From a candidate division CSSED10-310 bacterium (lineage in GTDB: Bacteria > CSSED10-310 > JAFGJC01), in NCBI GenBank assembly GCA_016929305.1, contig JAFGJC010000395.1:1-5350 (forward strand): 5,350 nt of DNA, read 5' to 3'. Positions 1 through 5,350 of this stretch are shown in pieces (within the stretch, counting starts at the first letter, position 1; each line of letters starts with the position of its first letter). The translations under genes and the position numbers were made by a program. The notes beneath the pieces were generated by a model, which saw only the letters and a list, made by a program, of their open reading frames with translations, did no database searches and was not told the origin of the DNA.

Positions 1-1021
1 ATCCATAGAGAAAATGATCGATGAAATCCAGTTTAGAGTAATCACCCGTGTGTTTGGTGATGAACGTAGCAGCGTCTCCGTCCTGTGTGATCATGATCTG
101 ATCCGGCAGAGTTCCGCAGTAACTCGACGGCGCTCCAATACCGTAAATCGGATGCCAATCGCTGTATGCGGCGGCATCAATTCGGCATAAGATATCCCAT
201 TCGGTTTTAAGAATCTTTATTCCCGGCCAATTACCCGCCGGGTCATATTCTGACATCTGATCAACGGCTATTTTTTTCTGCGCTGTCCGGAAAAAATACC
301 GGTAGGGCGATGTCGAGTTCTTTGAAAAAAAAGACAACATTTTATCTGGTCCAGGTTTCAGGATGAATATTTCCGACTCCGTAAAACTAACCATCAGGAA
401 ACTCATCGCAAACATTCCACACAACCAAAGAACCTTGCTTTTACGTGAGATCGCAAACACACCCGCACCTAAAACAGCTAAAAACGAAATGAGTAAAATG
501 GATCTGGGAGCACCCAACCATTCTTGGAGTGGAATCACCGTCCAACATCCAATACCAGCTCCCAACAAGTCAATTCCATACAACCGGGGAGCATACTCCG
601 GCGTTTCTTTCAATAGAAACGCCACTGTTAGACCTGTCATGAAGAACGGCAGGGATAACACCAGATATAACAATGAAAGATAGAACAGCTCGACCGGTTT
701 CATTCCCAATTGATACATATCTGGGTGAATTTTCGTCATGCTGATAACTGCTATAACCATGGCCAGTCCCAGAAACATGGAAGACCATGCCGGAACTTTG
801 TTATTTTTGAAAAAGCGGGTCTTCTGAAAAACAGCGATTGTTGTTCCAGCAGCACCTAAACCCAGCATGGCAATGCTGATGACCATGAACGCAAAATGAT
901 ACCACATAATTAATGACAAACAGCGAATTATCAGAAGCTCAAAACTCATGCATGAAAAGGATACGATGAGCAAACCGAGAAAATCCCAAAGATTTGGTCT
1001 GGCAAATGTGTGTTTAGACAT
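1..1021 (-). CDS. Membrane-anchored spermidine-synthase-like protein, N-terminal part (3' end outside window)
   Basis: This frame is open from an ATG at 1021 to the left edge: 340 codons plus one base, with no stop. The N-terminal half is strongly hydrophobic, with about seven membrane segments near residues 11-33, 36-65, 80-96, 110-137, 148-168, 173-192 and 197-214. A conserved-looking stretch reads LYGIDLLGAGIGC (148-159). After the last helix comes a soluble part with a WDILCRID stretch (275-282) and TQDGDAATFITKH (312-324). This layout matches bacterial proteins that join a multi-pass membrane region to a spermidine-synthase (aminopropyltransferase) fold. The SAM-binding and catalytic motifs would lie beyond the window, so activity cannot be judged. 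Many relatives have no proven polyamine role. The ATG overlaps the stop of the upstream radical SAM gene by 8 bases. The nearby AAAAGG is only two bases from the ATG, so translational coupling is likely. No other start lies between this ATG and the in-frame stop just upstream. Confidence 0.8.
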   Translation of the reverse strand, partial: MSKHTFARPNLWDFLGLLIVSFSCMSFELLIIRCLSLIMWYHFAFMVISIAMLGLGAAGTTIAVFQKTRFFKNNKVPAWSSMFLGLAMVIAVISMTKIHPDMYQLGMKPVELFYLSLLYLVLSLPFFMTGLTVAFLLKETPEYAPRLYGIDLLGAGIGCWTVIPLQEWLGAPRSILLISFLAVLGAGVFAISRKSKVLWLCGMFAMSFLMVSFTESEIFILKPGPDKMLSFFSKNSTSPYRYFFRTAQKKIAVDQMSEYDPAGNWPGIKILKTEWDILCRIDAAAYSDWHPIYGIGAPSSYCGTLPDQIMITQDGDAATFITKHTGDYSKLDFIDHFLYG

Positions 1022-2501
1022 TACCTTTTGACAGTATTAATCTGGCAAATCGCAGCAGCTTTCGTTTCGTTACCCGCAATAAAAGCCTCAATCCTTTTTC
1101 CCAGCAAAAAAAGTAGCTGTTGAAGAGTGCTTTAGCCCACCAGCGTTTGCGGTTTTCCAAAAAAAACAAAACGATTTTTTCTGGAGTGGTATGCGTAAGA
1201 TAGGTCAATCGATTCAGCATTGTTGGTTGAATATGCAGAAAATTTTTATCCTCTGGGACCATACCGGTCGCAATCTCCAAACCCTCAGATTTTGCGCGAT
1301 CAAAAAGAGCCGTACCGGGATATAGGGTAAGGGAGAAAAGATCAAGCAGAAAAGGTTTTTTTAATGATGCCAGCACTCGGATAGTCGCCTCCTGATCACT
1401 TTCCGACTCAAACGGATTATCCACGATGACATCGTAAGTCCTCGCCTGTATTTTATCCATAAAATCATCAAGGACCCGGGTTGCACGAACAAATTCCGAC
1501 ACAGGTTCCGGACGCAGAAATACCTTTTGTGATGTAAAATCGGAGCCGGATTGAAGCCCCATTTGAATACCAATTAACCCTGAATCGACAAGCAATTTCA
1601 TTCGATCTTGTGTCACGGTGCGAGGATGGATCAAACATCCGAATTTAGATTTTGTCTGTTTGAATCTGTCACAAAAATCCTCCACCCATCCCTCCGGTTT
1701 GAAAAAAAACGAATCATCCATTATTGCAAACACATTGAGGAATGAAAACTGATCTTTGATTTGTTCGATTTCTCCCATCAAGTTGTCAACGGTTCGAATG
1801 CGCATGTAGTGTTTTTCACCGAGCAGTCTTTGCAATGCTGAATTCGCGCAATATGTGCAACGGTAGGGACAACCGCGTGATGAAATCACATAATGCCGTC
1901 CCAAATTCCATGGCATACTTGTTTGAAGAAGCTTGGCATCTATATTGACGATCTCGCCGTCTCTAAACAGCCAATGATGTTCAAGATTATAATCGGGAAA
2001 GGCAACGCTATTAAGATCTTCTACGACACCTCGTGGAGTGCGGATGATCTCAGTGTTCTGGCGATACCAGATATTTTCAATCTCCCCTATGGTTTCTCCG
2101 GATTTGATTTTTCGGGCGAGTTGTGGCATAGCCGTTTCGCCATCGCCAGTACAAACAAAATCAGCATGCTCCAGACATCTCTCCGGTGACAATATCGGTT
2201 GAATACCACCCCAGATTACCGGTATTGAAGCCCGTTCATGTATGGCATGGGTCAGTTTGGCAGCTCTAGTAAACAGGAGTGACATCAATCCTATTCCGGC
2301 AATATCAAATTGCCCTGTTTTAATCCAATCTGCAATTTTATTCCTGTCCCGATCTGTCAATGGATCTTCCGGTTCCCGCAGGATCCATAACACTTCCACA
2401 CGCATCCCTTCGCGCCGGCATGCCGATGCCACATAACGAATCCCAAAATCAATCGTTGTATTTTGTAATGATATCAATACTACAGAAGGGGGCGTTTTCA
2501 T
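1014..2501 (-). CDS. B12-binding-type radical SAM protein
   Basis: The 495-residue product is a radical SAM enzyme with a Rossmann-like N-terminal domain of the cobalamin-binding kind (about residues 5-140). That domain shows DIAGIGLMS (66-74), WGGIQP (97-102) and TGDGE (118-122), close to the family's GG and GEGE signatures. The 4Fe-4S cluster motif is CPYRCTYC, with cysteines 211, 215 and 218. Further SAM-barrel elements are MDDSFFF (261-267), IGIQMGLQSGSD (310-321), the DNPFESESD stretch (361-369) and LTLYPGT (391-397). The usual cobalamin-ligand motif DxHxxG is not visible, so B12 may be bound base-off or not at all. The tail after about 450 is rich in Arg, Lys, Trp and Leu and may bind the membrane surface. 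The start is the first ATG after an in-frame stop. There is no clear Shine-Dalgarno, and the ATG sits in a small inverted repeat. It is the first gene of a unit with the membrane spermidine-synthase-like gene. The reaction and substrate are not identifiable; methylation or rearrangement of a lipid, polyketide or sugar is possible. Confidence 0.93.
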   Translation of the reverse strand: MKTPPSVVLISLQNTTIDFGIRYVASACRREGMRVEVLWILREPEDPLTDRDRNKIADWIKTGQFDIAGIGLMSLLFTRAAKLTHAIHERASIPVIWGGIQPILSPERCLEHADFVCTGDGETAMPQLARKIKSGETIGEIENIWYRQNTEIIRTPRGVVEDLNSVAFPDYNLEHHWLFRDGEIVNIDAKLLQTSMPWNLGRHYVISSRGCPYRCTYCANSALQRLLGEKHYMRIRTVDNLMGEIEQIKDQFSFLNVFAIMDDSFFFKPEGWVEDFCDRFKQTKSKFGCLIHPRTVTQDRMKLLVDSGLIGIQMGLQSGSDFTSQKVFLRPEPVSEFVRATRVLDDFMDKIQARTYDVIVDNPFESESDQEATIRVLASLKKPFLLDLFSLTLYPGTALFDRAKSEGLEIATGMVPEDKNFLHIQPTMLNRLTYLTHTTPEKIVLFFLENRKRWWAKALFNSYFFCWEKGLRLLLRVTKRKLLRFARLILSKGNV

Positions 2502-2518
2502 GCTGTCACATTAGCATG
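2499..2518. repeat. Perfect 6-bp inverted repeat over the radical SAM start codon
   Basis: CATGCT at 2499-2504 and AGCATG at 2513-2518 are exact reverse complements separated by eight bases. In the minus-strand transcript the 3' arm contains the AUG start codon. The 5' arm contains another AUG, out of frame with the gene, which opens a three-codon frame (AUG CUA AUG UGA). A folded stem would hide the initiation codon of a gene that also lacks a clear Shine-Dalgarno. A stem this short can arise by chance. Confidence 0.4.
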
Positions 2519-2551
2519 GTTTAAAGGTTCACCCAAGCAGAATTCGCAGGT

Positions 2552-2581
2552 AGTATCCTTCCGCAAATGAGTCGCGGACAA
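2552..2581 (-). promoter_or_regulatory. Weak candidate sigma70 promoter for the radical SAM gene
   Basis: On the minus strand, TTGTCC (2581-2576) and GATACT (2557-2552) are separated by 18 bases. Each matches four of six consensus bases. It is placed sensibly, leaving a leader of about 45 bases before the ATG. The match is weak and no other element supports it, so this is a suggestion only. Confidence 0.25.
2560..2578. repeat. Short dyad TCCGC-N9-GCGGA in the divergent intergenic region
   Basis: TCCGC at 2560-2564 and GCGGA at 2574-2578 form a perfect inverted repeat with a nine-base spacer. The centre is near 2569, between the candidate promoters of the two divergent blocks, and the right arm overlaps the candidate minus-strand -35 box. 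Spacing of about one and a half helical turns would suit a dimeric regulator, but five-base arms are short and no regulator gene is in the window. Confidence 0.2.
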
Positions 2582-2605
2582 ACCACAGCATAATGATCCT
2601 TGAAT

Positions 2606-2634
2606 TTGTCAGTTGATGCATACGGCGCTATGAT
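2606..2634 (+). promoter_or_regulatory. Sigma70-type promoter for the rlmI-glycosyltransferase unit
   Basis: TTGTCA (2606-2611) and TATGAT (2629-2634) are separated by exactly 17 bases. Each hexamer matches five of six consensus bases. Transcription should begin near 2641, giving a leader of about 19 bases that holds the ribosome binding site. This placement rules out the upstream TTG at 2600 and ATG at 2630 as starts of the next gene. Confidence 0.65.
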
Positions 2635-2649
2635 AAGCTTGAAAATCCC

Positions 2650-2657
2650 GAGGGTGA
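2650..2657 (+). promoter_or_regulatory. Ribosome binding site deciding the rlmI start
   Basis: GAGGGTGA at 2650-2657 differs by one base from part of the ideal GGAGGTGA, and its GAGGG core ends five bases before the ATG at 2660. No similar sequence precedes the alternative starts at 2600 (TTG) or 2630 (ATG). Confidence 0.7.
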
Positions 2658-2659
2658 AT

Positions 2660-3853
2660 ATGGGAATCATAAAAATAAAAAACAGCCGGGTAAAACCATT
2701 GATGCTTCATCATCCTTGGGTAATGTCAGGGGCTGTAAGTGAAATCGTCAACAAACCAGAAAACGGCTCCCTTGTTAAAGTTGTGACCGAAAACGATGAA
2801 TTCATCGCGTGGGGTTTCTTCAGTAAACATTCGCAAATCTGCGTCAGGCTGCTTTCATGGAACGCCAGTGATGCAATTGATATGGAATGGTTTTCGTCGC
2901 GAATGTCAGAATCCATTAAACGAAGACTTGCATTATCTTCGCGGAGTGATTTGAATGCATACCGGCTGATTTATTCCGAAGCTGATTTCATCCCCGGATT
3001 AATCGTGGATAAGTATTCAGATTATCTTGTTTTACAGTCTGTTACTGCAGGAATCGATAAAATAAAGCGCGACTTAGCTGATATTTTGCTCCAGTTAACA
3101 GGTGCATGCGGCGTTGTTGAAAAAAATATAGGACCGTTCAGAGCAACAGAGGGTCTCTCTGAATCTTCGACGCTTTTAGCCGGAACCAATCCTCCTGATT
3201 GCCTGGATATCATTGAATCCGGGTTCCGTTTTCAAGTCGATATGCTGAGCGGTCAGAAAACATCTTTCTATTTGGATCAGAGAGCCAATAAAAGCAGGAT
3301 CTCCCATTATGTCTCCGACTGCTCCGTATTGGATGTGTTCAGTTACACGGGAGGATTTTCCGTTTATGCAATTGGTGCTGGAGCCCGGTCAGTGTGCCGT
3401 ATCGATATTTCAGAATCCGCACTCAAAACGGGCACTCAGAATTTACGGTTGAATTTTGATCCGTTGTCATTTCAGGATAGCATAATGTGTCAGGATGCTT
3501 TTTCAGCGCTCAGAGATCTGATAAGAAGCAAGGTTTACTTTGATCTTATCATTCTCGATCCACCTAAATTGGCACCCCGCAGATCCGCCGTCAAAAATGC
3601 ACTGCGTGCTTATAAAGACCTCAACATGCAGGCGATGAAACTCCTTAAACCCGACGGTATCCTGGCAACGTTTTCATGCTCGGGGGCAATTTCACTGGAT
3701 CAATTCAGAGACACATTGATGTGGGCTGCGGCTGATTCAAAATGCGAAGCTCACATTCTGGAGATGCTTACCCAAGGAATAGACCATCCCGTGCGGCTTT
3801 CTTTCCCGGAATCGATCTACTTGAAGGGGTTTATATGCAGGATCATTCGGTAA
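2660..3853 (+). CDS. rlmI: 23S rRNA (cytosine-C5)-methyltransferase, RlmI family
   Basis: The protein is a class I SAM-dependent RNA methyltransferase. E. coli RlmI makes m5C1962 in 23S rRNA. The N-terminal region looks like a PUA domain (about residues 1-75), with the family's HHPWVMSGAV stretch (17-26) and a WGFFS stretch (51-55). The hallmark GQKTSFYLDQR is at 198-208. SAM-binding motif I is LDVFSYTGGFSVYA (224-237), the acidic motif is CRIDIS (246-251), and the catalytic region has LDPPK (299-303) and FSCSG (338-342). The end, DHPVRLSFPES then YLKGF (375-391), is typical. The chosen ATG gives 397 residues, close to the 396 of E. coli RlmI, and follows a good ribosome binding site. The frame is also open back to a TTG at 2600, but those extra 20 residues lie across the promoter. 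The 3' end overlaps the glycosyltransferase gene by 19 bases, so the two are probably translated together. Substrate specificity within the RlmI/RlmK family is inferred. Confidence 0.92.
   Translation: MGIIKIKNSRVKPLMLHHPWVMSGAVSEIVNKPENGSLVKVVTENDEFIAWGFFSKHSQICVRLLSWNASDAIDMEWFSSRMSESIKRRLALSSRSDLNAYRLIYSEADFIPGLIVDKYSDYLVLQSVTAGIDKIKRDLADILLQLTGACGVVEKNIGPFRATEGLSESSTLLAGTNPPDCLDIIESGFRFQVDMLSGQKTSFYLDQRANKSRISHYVSDCSVLDVFSYTGGFSVYAIGAGARSVCRIDISESALKTGTQNLRLNFDPLSFQDSIMCQDAFSALRDLIRSKVYFDLIILDPPKLAPRRSAVKNALRAYKDLNMQAMKLLKPDGILATFSCSGAISLDQFRDTLMWAAADSKCEAHILEMLTQGIDHPVRLSFPESIYLKGFICRIIR
3823..3829 (+). promoter_or_regulatory. Ribosome binding site deciding the glycosyltransferase start
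   Basis: GAAGGGG, inside the end of the rlmI coding region, ends five bases before the ATG at 3835. This favours 3835 over the earlier in-frame ATG at 3742 and the later one at 3871, neither of which has a comparable site. Confidence 0.6.
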
Positions 3854-4854
3854 CTATAAATTCCAAAAACATGTTTCAGGTTTCTGTAATCGTTCCTGCA
3901 AAAAATGCTGGAGCTTCTATCGACGCCTGTTTAAATGCTTTGAGAAATCAGGATTATCCTGCGGAAAAATACGAAATAATCGTCGTTAATGACGGTTCTA
4001 CCGATAATACGGTAACCCTGGCCACCCCTTACGCCAGGGTTATTACACAGTCGCCAAAAGGACCGGCTGCTGCGCGGAATCTTGGAGCAGCATACGCAAA
4101 CGGAGATATTCTGTTGTTTACAGATGCTGATTGCCAGCCGGAACGCCAATGGATTTCAAAAATGATCAAACGGTTCGAAGATCCTGCTGTAGCAGGCGTC
4201 AAAGGCGTCTATACCACAGACCAGTCAAGCACTGTCGCTCAATTCGTACAAATTGAATATGAAGGAAAATATAACTACATGCTTCAGTTCCCTGAAATTG
4301 ATTTCATAGATACTTATTCCGCTGGATTCAGAAAAAAGGTGTTTCTGCAAATGAATGGGTTTGATGAAAGTTTTCCTGGAGCATCTGTTGAAGATCAGGA
4401 ATTCTCTTTTCGAATTCACGAAGCCGGCTATAAAATGCGATTTGCACCCGAAGCATCCGTAAAACATCTCCATGCTGCAACAATTTGCAGATACGCTATT
4501 AAAAAATTCCGCATCGGTTATTGGAAAGTAAAGGTCCTAAAACGGCATCCGCGGAAATCATTACACGACACCCACACACCGCCATGGCTAAAAATTCAAA
4601 TACCCCTGGCATTTCTGTCTCTGGTATTTGTGTTTACCATATTCGTTACAGGATGGATTCCCGCTATTCTTTTTTTGGCAATGTTCATTGGCTCTGCTGC
4701 AAATGAACTCGCGGATTGCATCAAAAAAGGAACATGGCGTCTTCGTCTCATGGCTCCCCTCTTACTCTATCTGCGCGCACTATCTCTGGGTTCCGGATTA
4801 ATTTTCGGTTTCATCCAATCGAAAGCTTCTAAAAGAATAGAATCAATCACATGA
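3835..4854 (+). CDS. Family 2 glycosyltransferase with C-terminal membrane helices
   Basis: The 339-residue product has a GT-A fold domain of family GT2 at about residues 14-235. It transfers a sugar from a nucleotide-sugar donor, probably onto a polyprenyl-linked intermediate at the cytoplasmic face of the inner membrane. Visible motifs are VSVIVPAKN (16-24), EIIVVNDGSTDNT (47-59), GPAAARNLGAA (76-86), the metal-binding DAD (97-99) in LLFTDADC, and the acceptor-side VEDQEFSFR (185-193) with the likely catalytic base in ED. A helical membrane pair lies at about 254-286 and a further segment at about 305-326. The QxxRW motif of processive synthases is absent, which suggests single-sugar transfer. 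The start at 3835 has a ribosome binding site and places the fold at the usual distance from the N-terminus. The frame stays open back to 3742, but that part lies wholly within rlmI. The gene overlaps rlmI and precedes a polyprenyl sugar transferase, which supports an exopolysaccharide or O-antigen role. Donor and acceptor are unknown. Confidence 0.92.
   Translation: MQDHSVTINSKNMFQVSVIVPAKNAGASIDACLNALRNQDYPAEKYEIIVVNDGSTDNTVTLATPYARVITQSPKGPAAARNLGAAYANGDILLFTDADCQPERQWISKMIKRFEDPAVAGVKGVYTTDQSSTVAQFVQIEYEGKYNYMLQFPEIDFIDTYSAGFRKKVFLQMNGFDESFPGASVEDQEFSFRIHEAGYKMRFAPEASVKHLHAATICRYAIKKFRIGYWKVKVLKRHPRKSLHDTHTPPWLKIQIPLAFLSLVFVFTIFVTGWIPAILFLAMFIGSAANELADCIKKGTWRLRLMAPLLLYLRALSLGSGLIFGFIQSKASKRIESIT
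4011..4044 (+). repeat. Perfect 10-bp inverted repeat (RNA hairpin) inside the glycosyltransferase gene
   Basis: TAACCCTGGC at 4013-4022 and GCCAGGGTTA at 4033-4042 are exact reverse complements with a ten-base loop. Two further G-U pairs can extend the stem to 4011-4044 in the plus-strand RNA. It covers residues about 59-70, just after the NDGSTD motif. No T-run follows, so it is not an intrinsic terminator. Confidence 0.6.
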
Positions 4855-4950
4855 AACTCCAATTGACTTTTAAGCGATAACTCTCCAAAATCCGCATAGG
4901 AGTTGATATTTTGAAAAAATCAGTGTCATTTACAAAGAGGAAAGCGCAAA
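4855..4950 (+). other. Leader gap with two mini-ORFs between glycosyltransferase and sugar transferase
   Basis: No full-length gene fits this 96-base gap. A nine-codon frame starts at an ATG (4851) overlapping the glycosyltransferase TGA as ATGA, and ends at TAA 4878-4880. A 16-codon frame starts at TTG 4911, eight bases after a perfect AGGAG (4898-4902), and ends at TAA 4959-4961, eleven bases past the sugar transferase start. Its product would be short and basic (MKKSVSFTKRKAQIAR). A weak stem between AACTC (4879-4883) and GAGTT (4900-4904) would partly hide the AGGAG. No terminator or strong promoter is visible, so read-through from the upstream genes is likely. Confidence 0.4.
4936..4941 (+). 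promoter_or_regulatory. Ribosome binding site supporting the TTG start of the sugar transferase
   Basis: AGAGGA lies nine bases before the TTG at 4951. In that frame a TGA stop occurs at 4912-4914, and no ATG, GTG or other TTG lies between it and 4951, so the TTG is the best available start. Confidence 0.6.
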
Positions 4951-5350
4951 TTGCCCGATAAATCGATATCCCGACTGAATCGAGAACGGCTCCGCCGAAA
5001 ACACTGGAAGCAGAATATAACAACATCTTCGATCGCATTTTTCGATCTTCTGCTCATCAGTCTATCCATTCTGCTGGGCTACTTCATACGTTTCCATATG
5101 GAGGTCGGCGTTGAATCAGGAATCGTTGAATCCGTCCCGATAGCACCGCTGACACCCTATCTTAAAGCTATTTTATTCATCGATTATTTTTTTCTGGTAC
5201 TGTTCACATTGTTTCATCTTTACCGCAGAGACCGTGCGCGATGGTTTTTGGATGAAGTTTATAAGCTGCTGAAATCATTCACCTTTGGATACATCATTAT
5301 TACGTCACTCACGTTTTTTACCAGAACAAAGGAGTTCCAATACTCACGTC
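4951..5350 (+). CDS. Polyprenyl-phosphate sugar phosphotransferase, N-terminal membrane part (3' end outside window)
   Basis: This frame runs from TTG to the right edge: 133 codons plus one base. A basic N-terminus (SRLNRERLRRKHWK, 7-20) is followed by membrane segments at about 29-48, 69-90 and 108-123. Recognisable features are FDLLLISLSILLGYFIRF (31-48), LFHLYRRDRARW (87-98) and FFTRTKEFQYSR (122-133). This is the pattern of the N-terminal multi-helix domain of WbaP/WcaJ/EpsE-type enzymes (exopolysaccharide polyprenyl glycosylphosphotransferases), where an arginine follows the first helix and an LYR motif follows the second. Such enzymes move a sugar-1-phosphate from a nucleotide sugar to undecaprenyl phosphate, the first step in building exopolysaccharide or O-antigen repeat units. 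The catalytic domain lies beyond the window, so the sugar cannot be predicted. A nucleotide-sugar epimerase of the CapD type shares a similar membrane domain and cannot be fully excluded. The preceding GT2 gene supports a polysaccharide role. Confidence 0.75.
   Translation, partial: MPDKSISRLNRERLRRKHWKQNITTSSIAFFDLLLISLSILLGYFIRFHMEVGVESGIVESVPIAPLTPYLKAILFIDYFFLVLFTLFHLYRRDRARWFLDEVYKLLKSFTFGYIIITSLTFFTRTKEFQYSR

Noticed and set aside
325..332. Run of eight A as a possible frameshift site in the membrane protein gene
   Set aside because: The minus-strand frame continues unbroken through the run into sequence typical of the family, so no slippage or error is needed.
363..788. Open frames on the plus strand (363-683) and in another minus frame (570-788)
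   Set aside because: Both lie inside the longer minus-strand frame that encodes a convincing membrane protein. Their products are low in recognisable motifs and have no good ribosome binding sites.
1893..2436. Plus-strand open frames antisense to the radical SAM gene
   Set aside because: They shadow a gene with clear family motifs, show no family resemblance and lack ribosome binding sites.
2600..2659. TTG (2600) or ATG (2630) as the rlmI start
   Set aside because: They lie within or before the -10 box of a good promoter and have no ribosome binding site. The ATG at 2660 has one and gives the family's normal length.
3742..3834. ATG at 3742 as the glycosyltransferase start
   Set aside because: It would overlap rlmI by over 100 bases, has no ribosome binding site and adds residues unlike a GT2 N-terminus.
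4011..4044. Intrinsic transcription terminator
   Set aside because: The stem is strong but no T-run follows, and it lies in the middle of an intact gene.
4847..5038. Minus-strand frame of 63 residues
   Set aside because: It is antisense to the start of the sugar transferase and has no motif or ribosome binding site.

Overview
The window reads as a bacterial chromosome fragment with two divergent gene blocks separated by about 160 bases (2502-2659). Base composition looks moderate and even throughout, and genes are tightly packed with short overlaps. The gene content (a B12-type radical SAM protein, a membrane-anchored spermidine-synthase-like protein, and envelope polysaccharide enzymes) suggests a Gram-negative, possibly anaerobic bacterium of the Desulfobacterota, Planctomycetota or Omnitrophota kind. 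The phylum cannot be fixed from the sequence alone. No RNA gene, CRISPR array, insertion sequence or phage gene is visible.

Minus-strand block (1-2501). A 495-residue radical SAM protein with a cobalamin-binding-like N-terminal domain is followed, with an 8-base overlap, by a multi-pass membrane protein of the spermidine-synthase-like type. That second gene runs off the left edge, so its predicted methyltransferase-fold domain is not visible. The two genes are probably co-transcribed. Both families are expected to use S-adenosylmethionine or a decarboxylated relative; their substrate is unknown.

Plus-strand block (2606-5350). A good sigma70-type promoter (TTGTCA, 17 bases, TATGAT) drives an RlmI-type 23S rRNA cytosine methyltransferase of 397 residues. 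This overlaps by 19 bases a family 2 glycosyltransferase of 339 residues with C-terminal membrane helices. After a 96-base gap holding two very short open frames comes the N-terminal membrane part of a polyprenyl-phosphate sugar transferase (WbaP/WcaJ/EpsE type), which starts with TTG and runs off the right edge. The last two genes look like the start of an exopolysaccharide or O-antigen cluster: the sugar phosphotransferase would load the first sugar onto undecaprenyl phosphate, and the GT2 enzyme would add a later sugar.

The families are recognisable, so no gene here is wholly new. The parts worth a second look are the radical SAM plus membrane spermidine-synthase-like pair, an rRNA methyltransferase at the head of a polysaccharide transcription unit, a perfect 10-bp hairpin inside the glycosyltransferase gene, and the mini-ORF leader before the sugar transferase.
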